Shown: positions 44,054 to 55,193 of the stretch, piece by piece
Layout of the letters: each line of letters begins with the position of its first letter
Position numbering within the stretch: the first letter of the stretch is position 1
Assembly: GCA_020438215.1 (NCBI GenBank)
Contig: JAGQUX010000011.1
Span: 1-64,000 of the forward strand
Reading direction: 5' to 3'
DNA length: 64,000 nt
Source of the DNA: Armatimonadota bacterium
Lineage (GTDB): Bacteria; Armatimonadota; Fimbriimonadia; Fimbriimonadales; Fimbriimonadaceae
Made by a program: the position numbers and the translations under genes
The notes under the pieces: model-generated
The model's input: the letters and a program-made list of their open reading frames with translations, nothing else
Told to the model about the DNA's origin: nothing
Database searches by the model: none

Positions 44054-45538
44054 CTAATGGAGATTGAATTCCGGTGTTCCCGCTAGCAATTTGAGTCCTT
44101 GGTTCACCGCCCAGGCCACCGACTCATCATTCTTGACATTCTGCGGCATCCCGTGTTTTTTGAAGTGCTCTCGAAGCACTTCGATCTTCTTCTCTGGAAG
44201 TGGGCAATCGTAGACGGTCAAAAAGGCATTAATCAAACCATCAAGCGTGTCGGCGCTGCGCTTACGAATCTCACCAAGGATGTACTTCATTCCAACGTCG
44301 GGGAGCCAAACATCTTTTCCATCACGCTGAGATTTGTAGTAAACAAACATCCCAGTGTATTGCTGACGCCGGAGCATGTTGTTCGCGCTAATCCAACCTT
44401 CATGCCAATCCCAGCCGGCTACGCTCGGTGGCTGATAAATTTCCATTCCGGCATTCGTGAGGTAGTAGTTCAAGCTACCGAGCGGACTCCAAACATCGTT
44501 TGTCAGCGGCTTATCAACCGCGCCCTTGGCGTCTAATCGCTTCTCGAGTTCTCCCGCCGAATTCTGTGCCCGACAAATGCTGATATAGAAATCAATCGGA
44601 TTTTTAATGAGGCCGCGAACACATTTGTCACTCCAAAATTCAGACATCTTGGTCATCTCGACAAGCACATCTTTAATCGAGCCGTCGGTATCAAGGAACT
44701 TCTTAGCAAGACGATCTACGACTTGCCGCTCTGGATTCTTGTATCCGAAATATTCCCAGAGCTTTGTAGAGACATAGCGTGCAGTCTGTGGGTGCTTTGC
44801 CAGCATATCCAGCACGTCGTCGAGCGTATCAACGGTTTTGCCGAGCACCTGTTTCGGCCCCTTGATATGCGCATCCTCACCGTACACCGAGAAAATTGGC
44901 TTGACATCAAACTTGCGCATCATGTTCAAGCGTTCGTCGTTGGTGCTCCCGAGTTGCCAATACGCCAACACATAGCCCCACCCAGTCAGAGCTTTCGCAA
45001 TTTCCAAGATGTCTTTTTCGGCATAGTTCCCTTCCCCAAGTGTGTAAAGCTCCAAAAGCTCACGAGCAAAGTTCTCGTTGGGTCGCGCTTTGCTGAAAAG
45101 CTCCAAGTTGAGTTGCATCATCACGCCAGGAGACTTCACCATCCGATCCAAGATGTCGCGAAACTTCCCGATGGGATCTTCCCGCAAACGCTTCTGATAC
45201 TCAAGGATCGCAAGCCCATTTTCAACATCAGCCATGCGAACGGCAAAGTGATCGTGCCAGAACACGGCCATCTTTTCACGGAGCGGATTCTTCGTGCGGA
45301 TCATCTCGCACATCCACTGAATCCGGAAACGCCACGGACCGGGATCAGCATCCCCTTCCTCGCGATAAGCGAACCGCATCGGATCAACCAGATCAGGAGT
45401 GGAATCGAAGGTCACCAGCTTCTGCATGGCCTTCTCTGGCCCGAGCGGTGCGTAAATCTCCATATCCGGCATGCCCGCACCAAGCCCAAACCGGCGAAGA
45501 AGGTGCCCCACTTTTTGTCGATCCGTGAGATTTGCCAT
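44054..45538 (-). CDS. DUF1800 protein without signal peptide
   Basis: 494 residues. It begins His-Leu-Leu-Arg-Arg-Phe-Gly-Leu-Gly, has Phe-Trp-His-Asp-His-Phe and Glu-Asn-Phe-Ala-Arg-Glu-Leu-Leu-Glu-Leu-Tyr-Thr-Leu-Gly, all DUF1800 hallmarks. Unlike the copy at 55194 it has no Tat leader and no neighbouring DUF1501 gene. TATAAT sits 6 nt before the ATG, a strong leaderless sign. It is divergent from groES. Confidence 0.88.
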   Translation of the reverse strand: MANLTDRQKVGHLLRRFGLGAGMPDMEIYAPLGPEKAMQKLVTFDSTPDLVDPMRFAYREEGDADPGPWRFRIQWMCEMIRTKNPLREKMAVFWHDHFAVRMADVENGLAILEYQKRLREDPIGKFRDILDRMVKSPGVMMQLNLELFSKARPNENFARELLELYTLGEGNYAEKDILEIAKALTGWGYVLAYWQLGSTNDERLNMMRKFDVKPIFSVYGEDAHIKGPKQVLGKTVDTLDDVLDMLAKHPQTARYVSTKLWEYFGYKNPERQVVDRLAKKFLDTDGSIKDVLVEMTKMSEFWSDKCVRGLIKNPIDFYISICRAQNSAGELEKRLDAKGAVDKPLTNDVWSPLGSLNYYLTNAGMEIYQPPSVAGWDWHEGWISANNMLRRQQYTGMFVYYKSQRDGKDVWLPDVGMKYILGEIRKRSADTLDGLINAFLTVYDCPLPEKKIEVLREHFKKHGMPQNVKNDESVAWAVNQGLKLLAGTPEFNLH

Positions 45539-45627
45539 ATGCCTATTATATGGACTTTTCTGCTAACAAAAGCGTTTCAAATCACGTTATTCCAATCGTC
45601 CCAGTTGAACCTAAACGGGCCTGGGAT

Positions 45628-45654
45628 TTAGCAGTCTCGTCGGTATACTGCTAA
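45628..45654. promoter_or_regulatory. CIRCE-like operator (HrcA) upstream of groES
   Basis: TTAGCAGTC-N9-TACTGCTAA has the size and symmetry of CIRCE (TTAGCACTC-N9-GAGTGCTAA). Each arm differs by one central base in a way that keeps the inverted repeat. It lies 54 nt before the groES ATG, in the divergent space. HrcA binding is an inference. Confidence 0.75.
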
Positions 45655-45708
45655 TCATTGGAAGGGCTTCCCTTCCGTAAATTCAACTCAAAAAAACGAG
45701 TATCAACT

Positions 45709-47642
<1,934 letters not shown>

Positions 47643-47663
47643 GTCATCGGATCGGTAAATTCA

Positions 47664-47692
47664 AAAGCCCAGAGAATCTCTCTGGGCTTTTT
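47664..47692 (+). terminator. Rho-independent terminator after groEL
   Basis: A 12-bp perfect stem (47664-47675 with 47679-47690), ATC loop, followed by T. It lies 22 nt after the groEL stop. Confidence 0.88.
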
Positions 47693-47695
47693 GAT

Positions 47696-47724
47696 TTGAT
47701 GAGGGTCGGTCGATTCGTTACAAT
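47696..47724 (+). promoter_or_regulatory. Promoter for udk, predicted leaderless
   Basis: TTGATG (47696-47701), a 17-nt spacer and TACAAT (47719-47724). The normal start point 7 nt on coincides with the GTG at 47731, which has no SD. Confidence 0.65.
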
Positions 47725-47730
47725 ATTTCC

Positions 47731-48360
47731 GTGCCCCAAATCATCACCATCGCTGGCCTGAGCGCGTGTGGCAAAACCACCCTCGCCAGGGATCTGTCGG
47801 CGGCGATGAACGCACCCATCCTCACGATGGACGCCTATTACCGCGACATCAGCGAGTTCAATCTGGATGCGGTGCAGGTAGCCAGCCTGAACTGGGATGA
47901 CCTGGCCATGTTCCATTTCGGAGAGTTCGCCGAGCACGTCCAGGAGCTTGCACACGGCAAAAAAATCGAAGCCCCCAGCTACGATTTCTCATTGAGTGCG
48001 CGCCGCCCGATCACCTTCCCGATCCAAGCCGATCCTATCGCCATCATTGAGGGTCAGTTTGCGCTAGCAATCCCGGAAGTCAGCCGCGTTTCCACGATCA
48101 ATATTTTCGTAGAAGTGCCGCTAGAGGAAGGTCTGGAACGCCGTATCCAGCGCGATGTCCGTGAGCGGGGCCGCGACCAATACGGCGTAGAAACGCAGTG
48201 GAACCACCATGTGATCCCCGCTTATCAGAAGTGGATTGAACCCAGCCGCGCCAACGCTGACCTTGTTCTCAGCGGAAAAAATAACCGCCAGGACAATGTC
48301 CAAGCGGTCATTTCGCACCTTGCCGGACTCAAATCGCCCAGCGCTTATCTGGAATCTTAG
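47731..48360 (+). CDS. udk: Uridine kinase-like protein
   Basis: 209 residues, GTG start. The P-loop Gly-Leu-Ser-Ala-Cys-Gly-Lys-Thr-Thr is at about 9-17, the acceptor region Met-Asp-Ala-Tyr-Tyr-Arg follows near 33, and Ala-Pro-Ser-Tyr-Asp-Phe is typical of Udk. Glu-Gly-Gln-Phe-Ala-Leu is the usual Glu-Gly-x-x-x loop. It would phosphorylate uridine or cytidine; a related pantothenate-type kinase is less likely. It has its own promoter, after the groEL terminator. Confidence 0.82.
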   Translation: MPQIITIAGLSACGKTTLARDLSAAMNAPILTMDAYYRDISEFNLDAVQVASLNWDDLAMFHFGEFAEHVQELAHGKKIEAPSYDFSLSARRPITFPIQADPIAIIEGQFALAIPEVSRVSTINIFVEVPLEEGLERRIQRDVRERGRDQYGVETQWNHHVIPAYQKWIEPSRANADLVLSGKNNRQDNVQAVISHLAGLKSPSAYLES

Positions 48361-49088
48361 ATTCTGGTCAGCGTGACTTTCGAGTTTGCAGGCGGCATCA
48401 TATCTACGAACTTGACGTTCTGATATTCGCCGACATACTTGACCATGCTATGGTCTTTCTTATCTAGCCAGATCGTTCCGATTGCGCCGAAGGGAATGTT
48501 CCCCTCCATCTCGGAGTAGACATGGCTGATCTTCCAGCAATCCCACTTGCCGACCATCTCTGATCCAACAATCGTGAACTTCGCCTTGGCAACAGGAATC
48601 TCTTCCTTTTTATTTGCCGGAAAGTCATGGAACCACTCACCACCCACTTTGATCGCCTTACCCGGGTAAGCAAATGCCGAAAGTTGTTCGATCCGTGGTG
48701 ACGAACCCATCGCTAGGTTCTCCGTAAGATCTTTTACCCAAAGGCCCGTCTTGGCATCAAATTGACGCTTGACCACAGTTTTTTCAGGCACATCGGGGGC
48801 ACCGCCGCCACCGCCCATCGGCATCGGCTGATCACCAATTTTCAGGGTCATATTGTCGGTTGTTGCTTCAACTGTATAGGTTTCCTCGGTAACCTCAAGC
48901 ACCTTAGAAGTCAAGCGAGCACTGAACGTAATCTCCATAGATTGCCCGCCCATATCCATCGGTGTGACCGAGGTCATCTGATAGATCTGAGAGTCACCTA
49001 CCTTGGACTGAAACTTGAGTTCAACCGATTCATCCTGAATTGGCGCGGTTACGAGTGCCAATGGCGCGATTAGAAGTGTGGTCAACAT
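48357..49088 (-). CDS. Secreted protein of unknown function
   Basis: 243 residues with a signal peptide (about 1-16). The beta-rich mature part has Gly-Asp-Ser-Gln-Ile-Tyr-Gln-Met-Thr-Ser, a short Gly-rich loop near 95-100, and Val-Gly-Gly-Glu-Trp-Phe-His. It may be a distant relative of the protein at 6049-7050. AAGGAAA before the ATG supports the start. The 3' end overlaps udk by 4 nt. Confidence 0.6.
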   Translation of the reverse strand: MLTTLLIAPLALVTAPIQDESVELKFQSKVGDSQIYQMTSVTPMDMGGQSMEITFSARLTSKVLEVTEETYTVEATTDNMTLKIGDQPMPMGGGGGAPDVPEKTVVKRQFDAKTGLWVKDLTENLAMGSSPRIEQLSAFAYPGKAIKVGGEWFHDFPANKKEEIPVAKAKFTIVGSEMVGKWDCWKISHVYSEMEGNIPFGAIGTIWLDKKDHSMVKYVGEYQNVKFVDMMPPANSKVTLTRI

Positions 49089-49130
49089 GATGATTTCCTT
49101 TTTATTCTACGGTTCTCCATGAATTAGGTT

Positions 49131-51713
49131 TTAGTTCAGGCTGACTTTCGGCGTAATATCGCTCATCAGACCGCCATCACCGTCATCATCCCTTTCAGCT
49201 GGCTCAGCATTTTTCTTGAATGTGCCTGGGTTCTTCACCCAAACTTCGAGCCAAGAAATCCAACGCGCCCACATATCAAGGCGAGTTTCAATTGCAACCT
49301 GACCATGATCTTCAAATGGATACATGTACATGGCTGTTGGCTTGCCAAGGGATTCCAGTGCTTGGAACAAACGCGGGCTGTGGCTCGGATCTGTTCCCAT
49401 GTTTTGGTCTTCCATACCGTGATACATCAGCAGCGCGCCGCTCATCTTATCGGCATGCCAGAGCGCGGACACGTCTTGGTAAACCTCTCGGGTTTGCCAG
49501 ATCGTGCGCGGCTCGCGTTGGAAACCAAACGGTGTTAGCGATCGGTTGTAGTTCCCATCACCAGCAATCCCCGCTTTGAAGTACGGAGTGTGGATGAGAG
49601 CATTCGCCGTTCCAAAAGCACCATAGCTGTGACCGCCAATCGCCAATCGAGTTCGATCAATGATCCGCTCATCCGAGAGCTTATTGATAACGGCGTCCAG
49701 GTTGTTCCGCAGCTGGTTCGCAAAGGTGTTGTTTGGAGCTTCGCTTGGGCCAACGATTGGACAATCAGTATCTACGTAAACATAGCCCATTGTCGTGACC
49801 AAGCTCACACTGCTGTTTCGCGTTTGGATAAAGCGATTTTTATCGTATGTCCGCAAGCTTTGGTCATACGATTTCTGATCAACATACTCAGTCGGATAGA
49901 ACCAGAACATCGCTGGTTGCGGCCCAACAGCGTATTTCGGTAGCGTGACCGTGACTTCAAACTTGAAGCCATCGACCCGCTCAACCATAAACTTCTTGGT
50001 TTCCGCCTGAGTGACTTCCGGCAGATAGTCTTTGTTGTTAGAAAGCTGAAGCTCTGCGCCAGATTTCAAATTGACAATATACGACTGCGGCACCATCGTT
50101 GGGGATTGGCGAGTCATGATGACGTTCACACCTCGAGAGCCAAGGAGCTGAGCGTCCTCATCCATATCCGCTTTTGAGAAGAAGACTCTGTTCAGCTTGC
50201 CATCTTCCAGGCTCATTTGATCAATAAACGAACGAGGAGCGTTCTCCATCGGATTCTTGTCGTATTGCGTGCCAGACAGATAAGCCGTGTTATCGGTCAT
50301 CAGAACGTAGCGCTGGCGGTTCGGAGCGGTTTCCATCACCAAACTGCCAGGATTCTTGTAAAATGCATCGTCGCCGGTTGGTCGCTCAAGCAGCTTGACC
50401 GCCTGGGCGTCCACTCCTCCAAGAGTCACGACGCTGAGCGTTGACTTCCCTTCAATCGTTTGATTGACAAAAAGTTTCTTGGAATCCAGAGAGTAATCCA
50501 CCGAACCAATATTCGTTTCGGATTGCCAGACCACTTCCTCTTTGCCCTTTTCAAACGGAGCCTTCCACAGCATCACGCGATCCATTCGTTTGGCATTCGG
50601 TTCGCGAGTTGCTGGTGCCATTTGCAAGAATGCCAATCCGGCACCATCCGGTCGCCATGTGTAAGATCGAATTCCATTTCCACCGCCAGCACCACCGCGT
50701 TGACCACCAGGTCGGCCTTGTTCATCCATCAAATCCTCTTCACCACCACCCTGTGTTCTCGGGCGGACGAGCGTATGTTTCACCTCGCCGCCAGCATCCC
50801 AAAGCTCCACTGCTCGCGGGAAGGAACTCACCGGGCGCATGTAGCTAAACGGCTTACGAGTTGTACTGACAATAAAGCCACTGCCATCGGGAGCCGCATC
50901 AATCGAAGAGATCATGCCTGCACTACCAATGCGATCAACTTTTCCGCTCCGGACATCGATTTTCCCAACTTGGCTGGTGATCATGCTTTCCAGGAGTTCC
51001 GCTTCTTCCGGCCCTTGGAGCAGGCTAGCGTATGTTCGCAAAGACTCTGCCCGCATGTTGCCAACACGGACGAGTGGAGAGCTCGGCACGCCACCCTTCA
51101 TTGGCATTGCATTTGCGACATTCGGCATGACCGTTGTGTAGATCGACTTGCCATCCTCACTCCACTGGAACGAAGTGTTGTACGTAAAACGAACATCTTC
51201 GGTCAGTTTTCTCGAGCGGCCCGAAACCACATCACACACCATCAAGGATGTTTCGTCTGGAGTCAAGCCAATATAAGCGATCAACATCCCATCGGGTGAC
51301 CAAACCGGGTTAGAAACTCGAACTCCTTTCGGCGGGTGAATTTCCGTCTTCTTCCCTGTCCGCAAATCCACAACCAGCAAATGAGTGTCAGATCGAACCG
51401 TTAGGTTTCGACTACGGGCCGCCTTCATATCCAAGGCAAGACCTCCAAGAATCGCATGGCTTCGTCCCAATCGTTCCAGAGGGATCGTCCCTTCATCGCG
51501 GGTGATCAGCATCCGTGAATTCGTTGGGTCAACGCTTCCTGTTGTCCAGTTCTCGTGCCACGGCGCCATGATTGCACTCAAAAGCGGCTCTGGCGGCTTC
51601 ACCCAGCTTTCAGAACGGAGCAGAGCGTTTGCTTCATCGGAGTCAAACGCGAACGCAACGGATGAGACAACGCTCAGCGCGGCGAACAAAGAAATTCGAA
51701 GACGGCTCGTCAT
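49131..51713 (-). CDS. Secreted S9 (S9D glutamyl endopeptidase-like) peptidase
   Basis: 860 residues from the ATG at 51713, which opens a signal peptide ending near Ala-Phe-Ala; an earlier ATG (51758) adds a Cys-rich leader that is probably not translated. A propeller fills most of the first 600 residues. The hydrolase domain has Ser696 (Gly-Gly-His-Ser-Tyr-Gly-Ala-Phe), Asp769 (Gly-Met-Glu-Asp-Gln-Asn) and His803 (Glu-Asp-His-Gly). The Ser-Tyr-Gly-Ala form resembles glutamyl endopeptidases. It is not related closely to the S9 enzyme at 35383. The C-terminus is Asp-rich. Confidence 0.85.
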   Translation of the reverse strand: MTSRLRISLFAALSVVSSVAFAFDSDEANALLRSESWVKPPEPLLSAIMAPWHENWTTGSVDPTNSRMLITRDEGTIPLERLGRSHAILGGLALDMKAARSRNLTVRSDTHLLVVDLRTGKKTEIHPPKGVRVSNPVWSPDGMLIAYIGLTPDETSLMVCDVVSGRSRKLTEDVRFTYNTSFQWSEDGKSIYTTVMPNVANAMPMKGGVPSSPLVRVGNMRAESLRTYASLLQGPEEAELLESMITSQVGKIDVRSGKVDRIGSAGMISSIDAAPDGSGFIVSTTRKPFSYMRPVSSFPRAVELWDAGGEVKHTLVRPRTQGGGEEDLMDEQGRPGGQRGGAGGGNGIRSYTWRPDGAGLAFLQMAPATREPNAKRMDRVMLWKAPFEKGKEEVVWQSETNIGSVDYSLDSKKLFVNQTIEGKSTLSVVTLGGVDAQAVKLLERPTGDDAFYKNPGSLVMETAPNRQRYVLMTDNTAYLSGTQYDKNPMENAPRSFIDQMSLEDGKLNRVFFSKADMDEDAQLLGSRGVNVIMTRQSPTMVPQSYIVNLKSGAELQLSNNKDYLPEVTQAETKKFMVERVDGFKFEVTVTLPKYAVGPQPAMFWFYPTEYVDQKSYDQSLRTYDKNRFIQTRNSSVSLVTTMGYVYVDTDCPIVGPSEAPNNTFANQLRNNLDAVINKLSDERIIDRTRLAIGGHSYGAFGTANALIHTPYFKAGIAGDGNYNRSLTPFGFQREPRTIWQTREVYQDVSALWHADKMSGALLMYHGMEDQNMGTDPSHSPRLFQALESLGKPTAMYMYPFEDHGQVAIETRLDMWARWISWLEVWVKNPGTFKKNAEPAERDDDGDGGLMSDITPKVSLN

Positions 51714-51761
51714 GCCTTTGAACTTACCGCAACATCCGCAAAAACGGTTCGTTTTCAACGC

Positions 51762-51796
51762 AAAAAAGCCGCTCGCTACGTAAGAAGCAAGCGGCC
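51762..51796 (-). terminator. Rho-independent terminator after dnaK
   Basis: The arms 51768-51777 and 51786-51795 pair with one mismatch. On the minus strand a run of six T follows. dnaK is therefore likely transcribed alone. Confidence 0.85.
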
Positions 51797-51816
51797 TTGA
51801 TTAGTCGATGTAAGAC

Positions 51817-53721
51817 TTAGTTTTCTTCTTTGAAGTCCGCATCAATGACGTCTTCATCACTCGATGAACCGCCTGTTGCCGCACCAACACCAGCTTCTTC
51901 CGGCTGACCTTCTGGCTGTGCCTGTTGGTAAAGAAGCTCAGATAGCTTGTGCGTTTCTGCTTCGAGCGCAGACTTTGCCGTTGCCATCGCCTCAGCATCT
52001 TGTCGCTCAACCGCAGTCTTCAACTCTTGAATTTTCTCTTCGATTCGTGCACGATCCGCTTCTTCCACCTTATCCCCCAGATCACTCAGGGTTTTCTCGG
52101 TGGTGCTGATCATCCGCTCACAATCGTTCTTGAGTTCAGCCGATTCCCGCACCTTCTGATCGATATCCGCATTGGCTTCCGCTTCCTTCACCATGCGATC
52201 AATTTCATCCTTGCCCAGGTTGCCCGAGCCAGAAATTGTGATCTGCTGTTGGTTGCCGGTGCCTTTATCTTGCGCGGTGACGTTCATGATGCCGTTGGCA
52301 TCAATATCGAAAGTCACTTCGATTTGTGGTACTCGCGCCGGAGCCGCAGGGATGCCACTCAGGTTGAACTGCCCGAGGCTCTTGTTATCAGAGACCATCG
52401 TTCGCTCACCTTGAACAATGTGGATCGTTACTTCGGTTTGGTTGTTCGCCGCCGTGGTGTAAACCCGGCTCTTCTTGGTTGGGATCGTGGTGTTTCGCTC
52501 AATGAGGAAGTCCACGATGCCGCCTTGAGTTTCCACACCGAGACTCAGCGGAGTCACGTCAAGAAGCAAGATGTCTTTGACATCGCCACCGAGAACGCCC
52601 GCTTGAATCGCCGCACCAATCGCGACAACTTCATCCGGGTTGACGCTCTTGTTGGGTTCCTTGCCAGTGATTTCTTTGACCAAAGCCTGCACCATCGGGA
52701 TGCGGCTCGAACCTCCGACAAGAACAACTTCCTGAAGGTCAGAAAGCTTCACTTTCGCATCTTCGATTGATCGCTCAACCGGAGTCTTGATCCGCATAAG
52801 AAGATCAGAACAGAGATCCTCAAACTTTGCGCGGGTCAGATTCGTTTCCAAGTGAACTGGCTCATTATCAACCGCTGTAATAAACGGAAGGCTGATATCC
52901 GTACCAACCGAGCTGGAGAGTTCAATCTTTGCCTTTTCTGCCGCTTCCTTGAGTCGTTGCAGAGCTTTGGAGTCCTTTCGCAGGTCAATTCCATGCTCTT
53001 TCATGAACTCGGTCGCAAGGTAATCCACGATCTTCTGGTCGAAGTCATCACCACCGAGGTGGCTATCGCCCGCAGTGGATTTAACTTCAAAAACACCGTC
53101 GCCGACATCGAGGATAGAAACATCGAACGTACCACCACCCAAGTCGAATACCAGAATAGTTTCGTTGGTCTTCTTATCCAAACCGTATGCGAGAGATGCC
53201 GCTGTAGGCTCGTTGATAATCCGCAGAACCTTCAAGCCAGCGATTTCACCCGCATTCTTGGTTGCTGTGCGCTGACTGTCGTTGAAGTACGCCGGAACGG
53301 TGATCACCGCTTGGTCAACCGTTTCCCCAAGATACGATTCCGCATCAGCCTTCAACTTCTGCAAAATCATCGCAGAGATTTCTTCTGGCGTGAACTCCTT
53401 GTCCACCGCCGGGATATGGACGGCTGCGTTTCCGCGTTTGTCTTTGACCACCTTGTAGCTCACGCGCTCAGCTTCGGTTTTCACCTCATCGTACGCGTGG
53501 CCCATAAATCGCTTGATGCTGGCAACGGTATTGCCCGGGTTGGTGACGGCTTGTCGTTTTGCCGTAACGCCAACCAATCGTTCGCCGCTTGCTTTAAACG
53601 CAACGACGCTCGGCAGGGTTCGTGTGCCTTCTGCTGTCGCGATGACCGTCGGGTCGCCGCCTTCCATAATTGCGACGACAGAGTTTGTTGTTCCTAAGTC
53701 GATTCCTACTACTCGTCCCAT
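51817..53721 (-). CDS. dnaK: Chaperone DnaK (Hsp70)
   Basis: 634 residues. Gly-Ile-Asp-Leu-Gly-Thr-Thr-Asn opens the ATPase domain. Asp-Leu-Gly-Gly-Gly-Thr-Phe-Asp and Gly-Gly-Ser-Ser-Arg-Ile-Pro follow, then the linker Asp-Val-Thr-Pro-Leu-Ser-Leu-Gly and the substrate domain. The tail is Gly/Glu/Asp-rich and ends Asp-Val-Ile-Asp-Ala-Asp-Phe. AAGGT lies about 8 nt before the ATG. A perfect HspR operator (HAIR) lies 33 nt further upstream. grpE, dnaJ and hspR are not beside it. Confidence 0.97.
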   Translation of the reverse strand: MGRVVGIDLGTTNSVVAIMEGGDPTVIATAEGTRTLPSVVAFKASGERLVGVTAKRQAVTNPGNTVASIKRFMGHAYDEVKTEAERVSYKVVKDKRGNAAVHIPAVDKEFTPEEISAMILQKLKADAESYLGETVDQAVITVPAYFNDSQRTATKNAGEIAGLKVLRIINEPTAASLAYGLDKKTNETILVFDLGGGTFDVSILDVGDGVFEVKSTAGDSHLGGDDFDQKIVDYLATEFMKEHGIDLRKDSKALQRLKEAAEKAKIELSSSVGTDISLPFITAVDNEPVHLETNLTRAKFEDLCSDLLMRIKTPVERSIEDAKVKLSDLQEVVLVGGSSRIPMVQALVKEITGKEPNKSVNPDEVVAIGAAIQAGVLGGDVKDILLLDVTPLSLGVETQGGIVDFLIERNTTIPTKKSRVYTTAANNQTEVTIHIVQGERTMVSDNKSLGQFNLSGIPAAPARVPQIEVTFDIDANGIMNVTAQDKGTGNQQQITISGSGNLGKDEIDRMVKEAEANADIDQKVRESAELKNDCERMISTTEKTLSDLGDKVEEADRARIEEKIQELKTAVERQDAEAMATAKSALEAETHKLSELLYQQAQPEGQPEEAGVGAATGGSSSDEDVIDADFKEEN

Positions 53722-53753
53722 TTTTTGCTACCTTACTCTTGTCGTATCAGACA

Positions 53754-53776
53754 ACTTGAGTGCTATTGACTCAAGT
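53754..53776. promoter_or_regulatory. HAIR operator (HspR binding site) upstream of dnaK
   Basis: The exact HAIR consensus CTTGAGT-N7-ACTCAAG is present at 53755-53775, and one more matching base on each side makes an 8-bp arm palindrome. It sits in the dnaK leader region. HspR is a MerR-type heat-shock repressor; its gene is not in the window. Confidence 0.85.
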
Positions 53777-53834
53777 AACGCGCATTTTACCGGGAGCGTT
53801 TCAATTGAACTGAAATTTGGGGCTGATGGAAATC

Positions 53835-53867
53835 AAAAAGAGCCCTGCATTTCTGCAGGGCTCTTTT
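53835..53867 (-). terminator. Rho-independent terminator after the DUF1501 gene
   Basis: A 14-bp perfect stem (53836-53849 with 53854-53867) with a TTTC loop. T residues follow on the minus strand. It lies 17 nt after the DUF1501 stop. Confidence 0.88.
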
Positions 53868-53883
53868 GTCAAGCTGTTTCCAA

Positions 53884-55179
53884 TCAAGCGGCTTCGAAAA
53901 GATCGAGGTTTTCTGTAAGCCCAAAATCGGGGAAGACATCCGGCATATTGCCGTTCTTCAGTCGTTTTTCAACCAGATCGTACAGCACATTGCGGTAATC
54001 AATCGTAGGGTTCAGATCAACCCCGTCCTTGAGATTCTCAACTTCAAGTCCAGGCCAATGAGTCACGATCTTGCCGCCCTTGACGCCAGGCCCCATCAAA
54101 AACATCGCGTTCCCAGAACCATGGTCGGTTCCAAGAGAGCCATTCTCAGCAAACTGTCGACCAAACTCAGAGATCACAACGACTACCCAATTGGTTTTAT
54201 TGCGTGCGGTTAAGTCGGAATGCAGCGCCATCAAGTTATCGCCCAGGTCACTCATTAAGTCATCAAGAGTGCCATTCATCGTTCCTTGCTCAGCGTGGGT
54301 ATCCCAGCCGTAGAGGTCGATGTGCATTGCTTCGATCCCAGCATCTGCGCCGATAATAGCCGAGGCCGATTGCATCGACTTACCAAACTGCGTATTCGAG
54401 AATGGTGTACCGCTGGTGACATATCCATCCAAATTTAAGAGTTGGACAAGATCAACCGTCATCTTCGCATTCTTGACAACTTCGCGCGTGAGGTCGTTCT
54501 TTTCCAAATACTGGCGGAACAGAATGTTTTGCACTTCACTTTCGTTGGTGAAGTGACCATTCAGTTCCAGAGTTTCGGGTTTAAGCGCACTCACAACTCC
54601 TGGCCCTCCTTGAGCAATCAAGGGCATTCCGCTAGAAAATGTTAAAGCACGGACCACATTGGACGCATTCAAAGGAGCAATTGTTGCCAGGTGCCGGCCC
54701 AGCCAACCGCCCACGTTGATCCCATCATCTTGACCACGCTCCATTTGACGCTGGGCATCAAAGTGTGATCGCGTCCAATTATCTCGACCAACTGCATGAA
54801 CAATCGCGAGATCGCCACCATCGTAAACTGACTTGAGCGATCCCATCGCGCCGCAAAGGCCGAAATATCCATCGATATCAACTACTCTATTCGAGTCACC
54901 TGAAGATGGGTCAGGCACCGCAATATTCGGTCGCTTATTATAGTAAAGCGGATCACCATGAGGAACAACCATCGAGAGTCCATCCGCGCCCCCACGAAGG
55001 TAGATGGAAAGGACAACGTCTCGGTTGGAGCTTTCGCCACCGGGCTGAGCAAAAGCAATTCGCGGCATCCAAACGGGGATCGACATCGAAGCGGCAACTG
55101 CGGCCGTCCCCCCGATGAACTTCCGCCGAGACATCTTGCGATACTCTTCACATGCGTTTTGATGCTGTTGCTCACTCAT
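53884..55179 (-). CDS. DUF1501 protein, Tat-exported
   Basis: 431 residues. A Tat signal (Ser-Arg-Arg-Lys-Phe-Ile-Gly-Gly at 17-24) precedes a sulfatase/phosphatase-like domain: Leu-Arg-Gly-Gly-Ala-Asp-Gly-Leu, Gly-Trp-Asp-Thr-His and Thr-Asp-His-Gly-Ser-Gly-Asn-Ala. These fit the DUF1501 alkaline-phosphatase-superfamily fold. It is the second gene after a DUF1800 gene (14 nt gap), a pairing common in Planctomycetota, Armatimonadota and others. Substrate unknown. AGGA lies ahead of the ATG. Confidence 0.88.
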   Translation of the reverse strand: MSEQQHQNACEEYRKMSRRKFIGGTAAVAASMSIPVWMPRIAFAQPGGESSNRDVVLSIYLRGGADGLSMVVPHGDPLYYNKRPNIAVPDPSSGDSNRVVDIDGYFGLCGAMGSLKSVYDGGDLAIVHAVGRDNWTRSHFDAQRQMERGQDDGINVGGWLGRHLATIAPLNASNVVRALTFSSGMPLIAQGGPGVVSALKPETLELNGHFTNESEVQNILFRQYLEKNDLTREVVKNAKMTVDLVQLLNLDGYVTSGTPFSNTQFGKSMQSASAIIGADAGIEAMHIDLYGWDTHAEQGTMNGTLDDLMSDLGDNLMALHSDLTARNKTNWVVVVISEFGRQFAENGSLGTDHGSGNAMFLMGPGVKGGKIVTHWPGLEVENLKDGVDLNPTIDYRNVLYDLVEKRLKNGNMPDVFPDFGLTENLDLFEAA

Positions 55180-55193
55180 TGATTCGTCCTAAC

